Assembly (NCBI RefSeq): GCF_000738775.1
Contig: NZ_JPOC01000051.1
Coordinates: 62,001 to 126,000 of the forward strand
Source of the DNA: Prescottella defluvii
Lineage (GTDB): Bacteria > Actinomycetota > Actinomycetes > Mycobacteriales > Mycobacteriaceae
Length of the DNA stretch: 64,000 nucleotides
Direction of reading: 5' to 3'
Made by a program: the position numbers and the translations under genes. The notes under the pieces are model-generated. The model made no database searches. It saw only the letters and a list, made by a program, of their open reading frames with translations, and was not told where the DNA came from. Positions 9,039-18,035 of this stretch are shown here, in pieces. The stretch's first letter is position 1. The number at the start of each line of letters is the position of its first letter.

Positions 9039-9791
9039 ATGAAGGACGACAGCACCAGTTCCTCCGGAGGCGGCGGCATCCGGACCGGCGGCGCCGACAT
9101 TCAACCGGGCAGCGCGCCACTCGATGCCACCACGCTCACCGACCGTCAGCGCCGGGTTCTCGAGGTCATCCGGACGTCGGTCGCCGACCGGGGCTACCCG
9201 CCGAGCATCCGTGAGATCGGCGATGCTGTCGGCCTCACCTCGACGTCGTCCGTCGCGCACCAGTTGCGCACCCTCGAGCGCAAGGGATTCCTGCGGCGCG
9301 ACGCGAACCGGCCGCGCGCGGTCGACGTCCGGGGGCTCGACACGCTCGACGGACTGGACGACGCGCAGTCGGCGGCGGGCGCTGCCGCGGCGATGAAGTC
9401 GACCGACGAGCTGCCGGCGCCGACGTTCGTCCCGGTGCTCGGACGAATCGCGGCCGGTGGCCCGATCCTGGCCGAGGAGGCCGTCGAGGACGTCTTCCCG
9501 CTGCCTCGCGAACTGGTCGGGCAGGGGTCGCTCTTCCTGCTCAGGGTGGTGGGCGAGTCGATGATCGATGCCGCGATCTGTGACGGCGACTGGGTGGTCG
9601 TGCGGCAGCAGAATGTCGCCGAGAACGGCGACATCGTCGCCGCGATGATCGACGGCGAGGCGACCGTCAAGACCTTCAAGCGCACCGGCAAGGACGTGTG
9701 GCTCATGCCGCACAATCCCCTGTTCGATCCCATCCCCGGTAACGACGCCGCAATCCTCGGCAAGGTCGTCACCGTGATGCGCAAGCTCTGA
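9039..9791 (+). CDS. lexA: SOS repressor LexA
   Basis: A 250-residue LexA. The N-terminal winged helix (about 33-97) contains [20 protein letters not shown] and [21 protein letters not shown]. The cleavage site is Ala139-Gly140 in GRIAAGGP; the serine-lysine dyad is Ser174 (GESMID) and Lys211 (EATVKTFKR). RecA filaments on single-stranded DNA trigger self-cleavage and derepress the SOS genes. The N-terminal 30 residues are a Gly/Ser/Thr-rich extension common in this order; the ATG is preceded by a strong GAAGGAGG. An SOS box in the promoter shows autoregulation. A perfect terminator hairpin follows the stop. Confidence 0.97.
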   Translation: MKDDSTSSSGGGGIRTGGADIQPGSAPLDATTLTDRQRRVLEVIRTSVADRGYPPSIREIGDAVGLTSTSSVAHQLRTLERKGFLRRDANRPRAVDVRGLDTLDGLDDAQSAAGAAAAMKSTDELPAPTFVPVLGRIAAGGPILAEEAVEDVFPLPRELVGQGSLFLLRVVGESMIDAAICDGDWVVVRQQNVAENGDIVAAMIDGEATVKTFKRTGKDVWLMPHNPLFDPIPGNDAAILGKVVTVMRKL

Positions 9792-9804
9792 CGACAACGA
9801 GAAC

Positions 9805-9840
9805 GGGGAGGGGACCGCGGTGCGCCGCGGTCCCCTCCCC
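9805..9840. terminator. Bidirectional terminator between lexA and the acyl-CoA dehydrogenase
   Basis: A perfect 16-bp stem (9805-9820 with 9825-9840) and a TGCG loop, followed by CTCTTC. It lies between two convergent genes and can serve both. Confidence 0.85.
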
Positions 9841-9857
9841 CTCTTCGAGCAGGTCTG

Positions 9858-11003
9858 TCAGCCGAGGTTCAGGCCGCGGCCGATGATCTCCTTCATGATC
9901 TCCGTGGTGCCGCCGTAGATCGTCTGGACCCGGGAGTCCATGTACGCCTTGGCGATCGGATATTCCCGCATGTAGCCGTAGCCGCCGTGCAACTGCAGGC
10001 ACCGGTCGATCAACTTGACCTGCGCCTCGGTGGTCCACCATTTCGCCATCGCGGCTTCCTGGACCGTCAGTGTCCCCGCGTTGAGCTGCTCGATGAACTT
10101 GTCCACCAGGATCCGCACGGCGGTCGTCTCGGTGGCGAGTTCGGCAAGGACGAAACGGGTGTTCTGGAAGCTGCCGATCGACTTGCCGAACGCCTTGCGG
10201 TCGCGGCAGTACTGGATCGTCATGTCGAGGCACGACTCCATCGCGGCGGCCGCGACGACGGCGATCGACAGGCGCTCCTGCGGCAGGTTCTGCATGAGGT
10301 AGATGAAACCCATGCCCTCCTCACCGAGAAGGTTCTCCGCCGGCACCCGAACATCGGTGAAGCTCAGTTCCGCGGTGTCCTGAGCCTTGAGTCCGATCTT
10401 GTCGAGATTGCGTCCCCGCTCGAAGCCCTCCATGCCGCGCTCGACGACGAGCAGCGAGAAGCCCTGCGCACCCTTGTCGGGGTCGGTGCACGCCACGACG
10501 ATCACCACGTCGGCGTTGATGCCGTTCGTGATGAACGTCTTGGCGCCGTTGAGGATCCAATGGTCTCCGTCCCGCACGGCCCGGGTCTTGATGTTCTGCA
10601 GATCGGATCCGGTGCCGGGTTCGGTCATCGCGATCGCGGTGATGAGTTCACCGGAGCAGAATCCGGGCAGCCAGCGCTGCTTCTGCTCCTCGTTCGCGAG
10701 CTTGATCAGGTACGGCGCGACGACGTCGTTGTGCAGCATGAAGCCCACGCCGCTGTAGCCGCCGCGGGTGGTCTCCTCGGTGATGATCGCGTTGTACCGG
10801 AAGTCCTCGACTCCCCCGCCGCCGTACTCCTCCGGCGCCGCCATTCCGAGGAATCCCTGCTTGCCCGCCTCGACCCACACCGACCGGTCGACGATGTTCT
10901 GCTCTTCCCACTGGTCGTGGAAGGGCGCGACGTGCTGATCGAGGAACTTGCGGTAGGACTCCCGGAACAGTTCGTGCTCCGGTTCGAACAGGGTGCGTTC
11001 CAC
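9858..11003 (-). CDS. Acyl-CoA dehydrogenase
   Basis: A 381-residue flavoprotein catalysing the first step of beta-oxidation, alpha,beta-dehydrogenation of an acyl-CoA. AMTEPGTGSDLQNIKTRAV (about 124-142) binds FAD and substrate; DRKAFGKSIGSFQNTRFVLA and LQLHGGYGYMREYPIAKAYMD are family signatures; the catalytic base is the Glu in YGGTTEIMKEIIGR near the C-terminus, the position used by short- and long-chain enzymes. Chain-length preference cannot be read from sequence. It is a single gene with terminators at both ends (9805 and 11125). The ATG 11003 is followed by the conserved start ERTLFEPEHELFRESYRKF. Confidence 0.95.
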   Translation of the reverse strand: MERTLFEPEHELFRESYRKFLDQHVAPFHDQWEEQNIVDRSVWVEAGKQGFLGMAAPEEYGGGGVEDFRYNAIITEETTRGGYSGVGFMLHNDVVAPYLIKLANEEQKQRWLPGFCSGELITAIAMTEPGTGSDLQNIKTRAVRDGDHWILNGAKTFITNGINADVVIVVACTDPDKGAQGFSLLVVERGMEGFERGRNLDKIGLKAQDTAELSFTDVRVPAENLLGEEGMGFIYLMQNLPQERLSIAVVAAAAMESCLDMTIQYCRDRKAFGKSIGSFQNTRFVLAELATETTAVRILVDKFIEQLNAGTLTVQEAAMAKWWTTEAQVKLIDRCLQLHGGYGYMREYPIAKAYMDSRVQTIYGGTTEIMKEIIGRGLNLG

Positions 11004-11124
11004 TGCGTCTCCTCGTGTCGAGATCTACGGCGGTCCGCCGGCCGCCAGCGGGCACGCGGCAGCAGACCTACTTCCTCGACATGACCGTAAAGCGAAGATC
11101 AGCATCGATCCATGACCGAGACGA

Positions 11125-11164
11125 GCACGATTCGTGACCGCGTGGCGCAGGTCACGAATCGTGC
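11125..11164. terminator. Terminator hairpin after the permease gene
   Basis: A perfect 15-bp stem (11125-11139 with 11150-11164), core GCACGATTCGTGACC, with a 10-base loop. It lies 6 bp past the stop of the minus-strand permease. No T-run. Confidence 0.75.
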
Positions 11165-11170
11165 GATCGT

Positions 11171-12484
11171 CTACGCGCGACGCAGCGTGTTCAGGCGGCG
11201 CATCAGCGGGTAGGCGACGAGGATGCCGACCGACCCCCACGCGATGCCGCCCAGTTCGACCGACCCGATCGACAGCGTCAGGTTGCCGATGCCCGCGACG
11301 AGCGCGGTCGCGACGACGGTGAGGTTGACGGGGTCGGTGAAGTCGACCTTGGCGTCCATCCAGATCCGGACGCCGAGCACACCGATCAGGCCGTAGAGCA
11401 CCATCGTGGCGCCACCGATGACGCCGTCGGGCACCGTGAACACGAGCGCGCCGAACTTGGGCGAGAAGGAGAGGACGATGGCGGTGAGGGCGGCCACCCA
11501 GTAGGCGGCCGTCGAGTACACGCGGGTCGCCGCCATGACGCCGATGTTCTCGGCGTAGGTCGTCGTTCCGGATCCGCCGCCGGAGCCGGCGAGGGTGGTG
11601 GCGAGGCCGTCGGCGAACAGGGCGTTGCCCGCGAGGTCGTCGAGCGACTTGCCGGTCATCGCGGCAACCGCCTTGACGTGCCCGACGTTCTCGGCGATCA
11701 GAACGATCACGACCGGCAGCGCGAGCAGGATCACGGACAGATCGAACGACGGTCCGCGCAGGTGCGGCACCCCGAACCATGCGGCCTCACGCAGCGCGTC
11801 GACGCGGTCGTCGGCGAGTCCGCCCGTGACGGCGGCGAACACCCAGCCGATCACGACGCCGATGAGGATGCCGAGGCGCCCGATGATGCCGGGCCCGATC
11901 ACCGTGGCGAGGAGGATGCCGAGGAGCGTCACGGCGGCGATCAACGGCTGCGCCTGGAACGACCCGGCCGCGGTCGGCGCGAGGTTGAGGCCGATCAACG
12001 CGACCACGGCACCGGTCACCACCGGCGGCATGACTGCGTCGATGACGCGGGCGCCGATCAGCTTGACCGCGACACCGACGAGCATGAGCACCACACCGGC
12101 CGCGACGACACCGCCGAGCTGCGCGGCGGGCCCGTCACCGGCGGCCGCGGTCAGGGGCGCGATGAATGCGAACGACGAGCCGAGATAGCTCGGGATCCGG
12201 CCGCGGGTGAGGATGAGGAACAGGGCAGTGCCGATGCCGGAGAACAGCAGCGTGGTCGTGACCGGGAACCCGGTGATCGTCGGCACCAGCAGCGTGGCGC
12301 CGAACATCGCGATCACATGCTGCATCCCGATGCCGATGGTGCGCGGCCACGACAGCCGCTCGTGCGGTGCCACCACCGCGCCGTCGCTGATCCGTCGGCC
12401 GTCGCCGTGCACCGCCCATCCGAACATTCCGGATCCTGCCGACTGCTCGGGCACGCGTCGAGCACTGTCCTCTTTACTGGTCAC
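11171..12484 (-). CDS. Uracil/xanthine-type nucleobase permease (NCS2 family)
   Basis: A 437-residue integral membrane transporter with about 14 hydrophobic segments. It has the NCS2 start (RTIGIGMQHVIAMFGATLLVPTITG), the serine-rich SYLGSSFAFIAP motif, IAENVGHVKAVAAMTG (the Glu of TM8 that holds the nucleobase) and the signature GSGGGSGTTTYAENIGVMAATRVYS. This is the UraA/PyrP branch of proton-coupled uracil or xanthine importers. GTG 12484 is chosen because TACTAT lies 9 bases upstream and no Shine-Dalgarno is present; ATG 12427 is the alternative. No pyr operon gene is adjacent. Confidence 0.92.
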   Translation of the reverse strand: MTSKEDSARRVPEQSAGSGMFGWAVHGDGRRISDGAVVAPHERLSWPRTIGIGMQHVIAMFGATLLVPTITGFPVTTTLLFSGIGTALFLILTRGRIPSYLGSSFAFIAPLTAAAGDGPAAQLGGVVAAGVVLMLVGVAVKLIGARVIDAVMPPVVTGAVVALIGLNLAPTAAGSFQAQPLIAAVTLLGILLATVIGPGIIGRLGILIGVVIGWVFAAVTGGLADDRVDALREAAWFGVPHLRGPSFDLSVILLALPVVIVLIAENVGHVKAVAAMTGKSLDDLAGNALFADGLATTLAGSGGGSGTTTYAENIGVMAATRVYSTAAYWVAALTAIVLSFSPKFGALVFTVPDGVIGGATMVLYGLIGVLGVRIWMDAKVDFTDPVNLTVVATALVAGIGNLTLSIGSVELGGIAWGSVGILVAYPLMRRLNTLRRA

Positions 12485-12493
12485 AGTTGGCCA

Positions 12494-12499
12494 ATAGTA
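12494..12499 (-). promoter_or_regulatory. -10 box of the nucleobase permease gene
   Basis: TACTAT on the minus strand, 9 bases before GTG 12484; leaderless message inferred. The rest of the 397-bp gap to the bet operon (12485-12881) shows no gene, no recognisable riboswitch and no strong hairpin. Confidence 0.5.
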
Positions 12500-12881
12500 G
12501 GGCGAGGGCCTGGGGCTTTTCCGCACCGCACCCGGCTTCTCGACCCACATCACATCGATACCGGACGCCCCGCAGGCCGGGGGCTGCCCGGAACTCGTCC
12601 CTCGCCGCAGAGCCGGAGAGCGCACCTGAGTGACATCCCCGACGCCGTCGATTCGACCGGACCGGCTCGGATGCAACGTTTCTCGGGACAGCGGCGAGTC
12701 GGACCTGGCCGCTACCACGCCGTCCGGACCGCACGACCGGGATTTCCACTCCCCAGCGAGACGCGCAGGTCGGCGGTAGCTTCAGACCAGCAGCCGGACG
12801 GGTGTCCACGGAACGCCCGAGGATTCCACCCGCGCTGCCGGGCCGTCGCGATCCGAACGCAGAACCGGACCGAGGAGACAG

Positions 12882-14960
12882 ATGAGCACTACGGATCGAG
12901 AACCACCGGAGGCCTCGCTCACCGACGGCCCCCCGGTGGACGGCGCCGACGTCGAGGTGCCGAAGTCGGGGATCAACAAGCCGGTCTTCTACATCTCGTC
13001 GGCCATCATCGTCGCCATCACGGCGTGGGCGATGATCGCACCGGACAACGCCGACGCCGTGATCGGCAGTGTCGTCGACTGGATCTCGGGCGCCTTCGGG
13101 TGGTGGTACTTCCTCGTCGCCACCCTGATCATCGTGTTCGTGCTGTTCCTGGCACTCTCGCGCTACGGGAAGATCAAGCTGGGCCCCAACCATTCGCTGC
13201 CGCGCTACAACGTCTTCACGTGGGGCGCGATGCTGTTCGCGGCGGGCATCGGCATCGACCTGATGTTCTTCTCGGTCTCGGAACCCGTTACGCAGTATCT
13301 GGCGCCTCCGGTCGGCGAGGGCCAGAACACCGAGGCTGCGCGTCAGGCCGTGGTGTGGACGCTGTTCCACTACGGCATCACCGGCTGGGCCATGTACGCG
13401 CTGATGGGCGCAGCGCTCGCCTACTTCGCGTACCGGCGCGGGCTACCGTTGTCGATCCGCTCGGCGCTGTACCCCGTGATCGGCAAGCGCGTGAAGGGTG
13501 CCGTCGGCGACGGCGTCGAGATCGCCGCCGTGCTGGGCACCATCTTCGGCATCGCGACGTCCCTCGGCATCGGCGTGGTCCAGCTCAACTACGGCCTGAA
13601 CTTCATGTTCGACCTGCCCCAGAACACCGCGATGCAGGTGGCTCTGATCGCGGTTGCCGTCCTGATGGCGACGGTGTCCGTCGTCTCGGGCGTCGACCGC
13701 GGCATCCGTCGACTGTCGGAGTTGAACGCGCTGCTCGCGCTCGCCCTGATGCTGTTCGTGCTGTTCGCCGGCAAGACCCGCTTCCTGCTGGATGCGATCG
13801 TGATGAACGTCGGCGACTACGTCAACCGTTTCCCGGGAATGACGCTCGACACCTTCGCATTCGACGCGCCGCAGGAATGGCTCAATTCGTGGACCCTGTT
13901 CTTCTGGGCGTGGTGGATCGCGTGGGCGCCGTTCGTCGGACTGTTCCTGGCCCGCATCTCCCGGGGCCGCACGATCCGTCAGTTCATCGGCGCAGTACTG
14001 ACCATCCCGTTCGCGTTCATCGCCCTGTGGATCGCGATCTTCGGCAATGCGGCGCTGTCCGTGGTGATCGACGGGAACAGCGAGTTCGGGGAGACGGCGA
14101 TGTCCGCGCCCGAGAGCGCGTTCTACTCGCTGCTCGACCAGTATCCCGGTGCGCTGTTCAGCGCGGGTATCGCGACGTTCACCGGGCTGCTCTTCTACGT
14201 CACCTCGGCCGACTCGGGCGCGCTGGTGCTCACGAACCTCACGTCGCACCTGAACGACCCTGAGGAGGACGGCCCCAAGTGGGGACGAATCTTCTGGGCC
14301 GTCGCAACCGGACTGCTCACCCTGGCGATGCTGATCGTCGGCGGCGTCACGACGCTGCAGAACGCGACGATCATCATGGGATTGCCGTTCTCCTTCGTGA
14401 TGCTGCTGATCATGGCGGGCCTGCATCGCGCCCTACGCACCGAGGGCTACCGCGAGGACAGCGTGCGCGCCGTCCTGCACTCGTCGCTCTCGGAGCGGGT
14501 GGGCGCCGAGCGCGGAGTGCAGCGCACATGGCGACAGCGGCTGTCGCGCACCCTCTCGTACCCGGACGGACGGGACCTGCGCCAGTACGTCGAGCGCACC
14601 GCACGACCCGCGCTGCAGGCCGTCGTCGACGAGCTCGCCTCCCGGGACATCGACGCCGAACTGGTCGAGAACCGGGAAGACAAGACCGGTGTGCCACACC
14701 TGGACCTCACGGTCGCGATGGGTGCGGATCCGCCGTTCCGCTACCAGCTGTGGCCCGAGAAGACCGACATGCCGTCGTTCGCGATGAACTCTGCCAGCGG
14801 CGACGCCGTCTACTACCGGCTCGAGGTGTACCTCACCGAGGGCAGCCAGCAGTACGACGTCATGGGATACACCCGCGACCAGCTCATCAGCGACGTCCTC
14901 GATCAGTACGAACGCCACATCGAATTCCTCCGACTCCGACACACCCCGACGATGGAGTGA
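12882..14960 (+). CDS. betT: BCCT-family choline/betaine transporter (BetT-like)
   Basis: A 692-residue sodium- or proton-coupled transporter with 12 predicted membrane segments (about residues 45-535). BCCT signatures are AAGIGIDLMFFSVSEPVTQYL (TM3 glycine-rich stretch), WTLFHYGITGWAMYALMGAAL and FFWAWWIAWAPFVGLFLARISRGRT (TM8 aromatic box). The hydrophilic C-terminal tail of about 150 residues matches the osmosensing tail of long BetT proteins. It imports choline, which the next two genes oxidise to glycine betaine. GAGGAGA lies 5 bases before the ATG. betB begins 7 bp downstream; the three genes form one operon. No betI repressor gene is next to it. Confidence 0.93.
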   Translation: MSTTDREPPEASLTDGPPVDGADVEVPKSGINKPVFYISSAIIVAITAWAMIAPDNADAVIGSVVDWISGAFGWWYFLVATLIIVFVLFLALSRYGKIKLGPNHSLPRYNVFTWGAMLFAAGIGIDLMFFSVSEPVTQYLAPPVGEGQNTEAARQAVVWTLFHYGITGWAMYALMGAALAYFAYRRGLPLSIRSALYPVIGKRVKGAVGDGVEIAAVLGTIFGIATSLGIGVVQLNYGLNFMFDLPQNTAMQVALIAVAVLMATVSVVSGVDRGIRRLSELNALLALALMLFVLFAGKTRFLLDAIVMNVGDYVNRFPGMTLDTFAFDAPQEWLNSWTLFFWAWWIAWAPFVGLFLARISRGRTIRQFIGAVLTIPFAFIALWIAIFGNAALSVVIDGNSEFGETAMSAPESAFYSLLDQYPGALFSAGIATFTGLLFYVTSADSGALVLTNLTSHLNDPEEDGPKWGRIFWAVATGLLTLAMLIVGGVTTLQNATIIMGLPFSFVMLLIMAGLHRALRTEGYREDSVRAVLHSSLSERVGAERGVQRTWRQRLSRTLSYPDGRDLRQYVERTARPALQAVVDELASRDIDAELVENREDKTGVPHLDLTVAMGADPPFRYQLWPEKTDMPSFAMNSASGDAVYYRLEVYLTEGSQQYDVMGYTRDQLISDVLDQYERHIEFLRLRHTPTME

Positions 14961-14967
14961 TGCAGCC

Positions 14968-16470
14968 ATGACCGACACCGCAGCCAGCCTGTTCATCGGC
15001 GGCGCCTGGGTCGCCGCCGAGTCCGGCGACACCCGAGAGATCCGCTGTCCCGCCGACGGTAGCCACGTCGCGACCGTGTCCGAGGCCGGGACCGTCGACG
15101 TCGAGCGGGCGATCGCCGCGGCACGCGACGCGTTCGACAACGGTCCGTGGCCGAGAACGGTCGCCGGCGAGCGAGGCCGAATTCTCCGCAGGGTCGCCGA
15201 CCGTCTGCGCGAGCGCAAGGAGGAGTTCGCTCGCGCCGAGTCGTTCGACACCGGCAAGCGCATAGTCGAGGGCCGCATCGACATGGACGACATCGCGGCA
15301 TGCTTCGAGTACTTCGGCTCCATCGCCGCCACCGATGCCGGACGCCTCGTCGACGCCGGGGACGCCAACGTGCTCAGCCGGATCCAGTACGAGCCCGTCG
15401 GGGTGTGCGGGCTGATCTCGCCGTGGAACTACCCGCTGCTGCAGGCCGCATGGAAGGTCGCGCCGTGCCTGGCGGCCGGAAACACGTTCGTGCTCAAGCC
15501 CAGTGAGCTGACCCCGTCGACCGCGATCCTGCTGATGGATCTGCTGACCGAGTGCGGGGTGCCCGCCGGGGCGGCGAACCTGGTGCTCGGCGCGGGCGCG
15601 GTGGCCGGGGCCCCACTGTCGGAGCATCCGGACGTGGACATGGTCTCGTTCACCGGCGGGCTGGTCACGGGACGCCGGATCGCGGCGACCGCGGCGGCGA
15701 CGGTGAAGAAGGTGGCCCTCGAACTGGGCGGCAAGAACGCGAACGTGGTGTTCGCCGACGCGCTGTTCGACGCCGCCGTCGACAACGCGCTCAACGCCGC
15801 GTTCGTGCACTCCGGCCAGGTCTGCTCGGCGGGCGCACGACTGATCGTCGAGGAGTCGATCCACGACGAATTCGTCGACGCGCTGGTCGCGCGCGCCCGG
15901 CAGATCCGCCTGGGCGGTCCGTTCGACGACGACGCCGAGACCGGCCCGCTGATCTCGGCGGCCCACCGCGACAAGGTCTCCGCGTACGTCCGCAAGGGCG
16001 TCGAGGAGGGCGCGGTGCTGCGCTGCGGCGGCGAGTGGGGATCCGGCGACCTGGAGAACGGCTACTACTACCTGCCGACCGTGCTCGACGGCGTCCGGCA
16101 GGGGATGTCCGTCGTCGTCGACGAGGGCTTCGGCCCGGTCGTGACCGTCGAGACGTTCACCGACGAGGACGATGCGATGCGCATCGCCAACGACACCCGC
16201 TACGGCCTTGCCGGCGCGGTCTGGACGCAGGACGCGGGCCGGGCGCAGCGGGTCGCGAACCGGCTCCGTGCGGGCACGGTGTGGATCAACGACTTCCATC
16301 CCTATCTCCCGCAGGCGGAGTGGGGCGGCTTCGGCGAGTCCGGGTTCGGCCGGGAACTCGGCCCGACCGGCCTCGACGAGTACCGCGAGGCCAAGCACGT
16401 CTACCAGAACATCGATCCCGGGGTGAGCGGATGGTTCGCCGATCGGACCTCCGGATCGGAGAAGGAGTGA
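14968..16470 (+). CDS. betB: Betaine-aldehyde dehydrogenase (NAD-dependent ALDH)
   Basis: A 500-residue aldehyde dehydrogenase, the second step of choline oxidation (betaine aldehyde to glycine betaine). Motifs in order: GLISPWNYPLLQAAWKVAP (NAD-binding fold), FVLKPSELTPSTA, VSFTGGLVTGRRIA, the general base Glu in VALELGGKNANVVF, the catalytic Cys in FVHSGQVCSAGARLIVEE, and GPVVTVETFTDEDDAMRIAND. The start ATG follows GGAG in the end of betT, 7 bp away. Substrate is assigned from the operon (BCCT transporter before, choline dehydrogenase after); sequence alone would only say ALDH. The stop is 2 bp before the betA start. Confidence 0.92.
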   Translation: MTDTAASLFIGGAWVAAESGDTREIRCPADGSHVATVSEAGTVDVERAIAAARDAFDNGPWPRTVAGERGRILRRVADRLRERKEEFARAESFDTGKRIVEGRIDMDDIAACFEYFGSIAATDAGRLVDAGDANVLSRIQYEPVGVCGLISPWNYPLLQAAWKVAPCLAAGNTFVLKPSELTPSTAILLMDLLTECGVPAGAANLVLGAGAVAGAPLSEHPDVDMVSFTGGLVTGRRIAATAAATVKKVALELGGKNANVVFADALFDAAVDNALNAAFVHSGQVCSAGARLIVEESIHDEFVDALVARARQIRLGGPFDDDAETGPLISAAHRDKVSAYVRKGVEEGAVLRCGGEWGSGDLENGYYYLPTVLDGVRQGMSVVVDEGFGPVVTVETFTDEDDAMRIANDTRYGLAGAVWTQDAGRAQRVANRLRAGTVWINDFHPYLPQAEWGGFGESGFGRELGPTGLDEYREAKHVYQNIDPGVSGWFADRTSGSEKE

Positions 16471-16472
16471 CC

Positions 16473-18023
16473 ATGACGTCTCAGCAGGAGCACCGGTACG
16501 ACTACGTCGTCGTCGGCGGCGGATCGGCGGGCGCGGCTGTCGCGGCCCGGCTGAGCGAGGACCCGTCGGTGACGGTCGCGCTGATCGAGGCGGGCCCGAG
16601 CGATGTCGGGCTGGACGAGATCCTGATTCTCGAGGACTGGATGGCGCTGCTCGAATCCGGCTACGACTGGGACTATCTGATCGAGCCGCAGGAGCACGGG
16701 AACTCGTTCATGCGACACGCGCGGGCGCGGGTGCTCGGCGGCTGTTCGTCGCACAACTCGTGCATCGCGTTCTGGCCGCCGCGCGAGGACCTCGACGAGT
16801 GGGCCGGCCCGCTCGGATGCACCGACTGGGAGGCGGAGGCGATCTTCCCGCTGATCAAACGCCTCGAGAACAACACCCGACCCGGCGGGCACCACGGCCA
16901 CGACGGTCCGGTGGTCCTGCGGGACGTGCCGCCGAACGATCCGTGCGGGGTCGCGATCCTCGACGCGTGCGAGCAGGCCGGCATCCCGCGCGCGACGTTC
17001 AACGAGGGCGAGACGATCGTCAACGGTGCCAACTTCTTCCAGATCAACGGCCGCGAGGACGGTGTGCGGTCGTCGTCGTCGGTGTCGTACCTGCACCCGA
17101 TCCTGGGTCGCGAGAATCTGACGATCCTCACCGACCACCGGGCCAGGAAACTGCCGATCGAGAACGGGCGGTGCGTCGGTGTGGACGTGCTGCTGCCCGA
17201 CGGCATCCACTCGCGGCGGATCACGGCACGTCGTGAGGTGATCCTGTCTGCGGGGGCCATCGACTCCCCGAAGCTGCTGATGCTCTCGGGCATCGGACCC
17301 GCCGACCACCTCCGCGAGATGGGCATCGACGTGCTCGTCGATTCACCCGGGGTGGGCAGCAACCTGCAGGACCATCCCGAGGGCGTGATCCAGTGGGAGG
17401 CGCAGCAGCCCATGGTGACCCGGTCGACTCAGTGGTGGGAGATCGGCATCTTCTCCCCCACCCGGGACGACCTGGACCGGCCCGACCTGATGTTCCACTA
17501 CGGCTCGGTGCCGTTCGACATGCACACCGTGCGGCAGGGCTATCCGACGTCGGAGAACGCCTTCTGCCTGACGCCGAACGTCACCCATGCCCGCTCCCGG
17601 GGCACGGTCAGGTTGCGCAGCATCGACTTCCGCGACAAGCCGCGGGTGGATCCGCGGTACTTCACCGACCCCTACGACATGGACATCATGATCGAGGGCA
17701 TCCGCCGCGCCCGCGAGATCGTCGCCCAACCCGCGATGGCCGAGTGGGCGGGCCGGGAGTTGTTCCCCGGCATCGACGTCCAGACCGACGAGCAGATCGC
17801 CGACTACATCCGACGCACCCACAACACCGTCTACCACCCGGTGGGCACCGTGCGGATGGGGCCCGACGCGGACTCCCCGCTCGACCCGCAGTTGCGGGTC
17901 AAGGGAGTGGAGGGCCTGCGTGTCGCGGACGCTTCGGTGATGCCCAAGATCGTGGCGGTGAACCCGAACATCACCGTCATGCTCATCGGCGAGCGCTGCG
18001 CCGACCTGATCAGGAAGTCCTGA
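16473..18023 (+). CDS. betA: Choline dehydrogenase (GMC flavoprotein oxidoreductase)
   Basis: A 516-residue FAD enzyme of the glucose-methanol-choline family. DYVVVGGGSAGAAVAARLSED (about 10-30) is the ADP-binding beta-alpha-beta motif; ARVLGGCSSHNSCIAF is GMC signature 1; SAGAIDSPKLLMLSGIGP is signature 2; the active-site His is in THNTVYHPVGTVRMGPDADS and the partner Asn in VNPNITVMLIGERCADLI. It oxidises choline to betaine aldehyde. The ATG follows AAGGAG and lies 2 bp after betB, so the two are translated together. Length is slightly under the 550 residues of E. coli BetA. Confidence 0.92.
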   Translation: MTSQQEHRYDYVVVGGGSAGAAVAARLSEDPSVTVALIEAGPSDVGLDEILILEDWMALLESGYDWDYLIEPQEHGNSFMRHARARVLGGCSSHNSCIAFWPPREDLDEWAGPLGCTDWEAEAIFPLIKRLENNTRPGGHHGHDGPVVLRDVPPNDPCGVAILDACEQAGIPRATFNEGETIVNGANFFQINGREDGVRSSSSVSYLHPILGRENLTILTDHRARKLPIENGRCVGVDVLLPDGIHSRRITARREVILSAGAIDSPKLLMLSGIGPADHLREMGIDVLVDSPGVGSNLQDHPEGVIQWEAQQPMVTRSTQWWEIGIFSPTRDDLDRPDLMFHYGSVPFDMHTVRQGYPTSENAFCLTPNVTHARSRGTVRLRSIDFRDKPRVDPRYFTDPYDMDIMIEGIRRAREIVAQPAMAEWAGRELFPGIDVQTDEQIADYIRRTHNTVYHPVGTVRMGPDADSPLDPQLRVKGVEGLRVADASVMPKIVAVNPNITVMLIGERCADLIRKS

Positions 18024-18035
18024 CCGACCCGACCG

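Noticed and set aside
12485-12881. Possible riboswitch or small gene between the permease and betT
   Set aside because: Neither strand shows a conserved motif, a strong stem or a frame with coding bias and start signals.
11678-14263. Open frame of 861 codons across the permease and betT
   Set aside because: It spans an intergenic gap and parts of two well-supported genes in the wrong frame.
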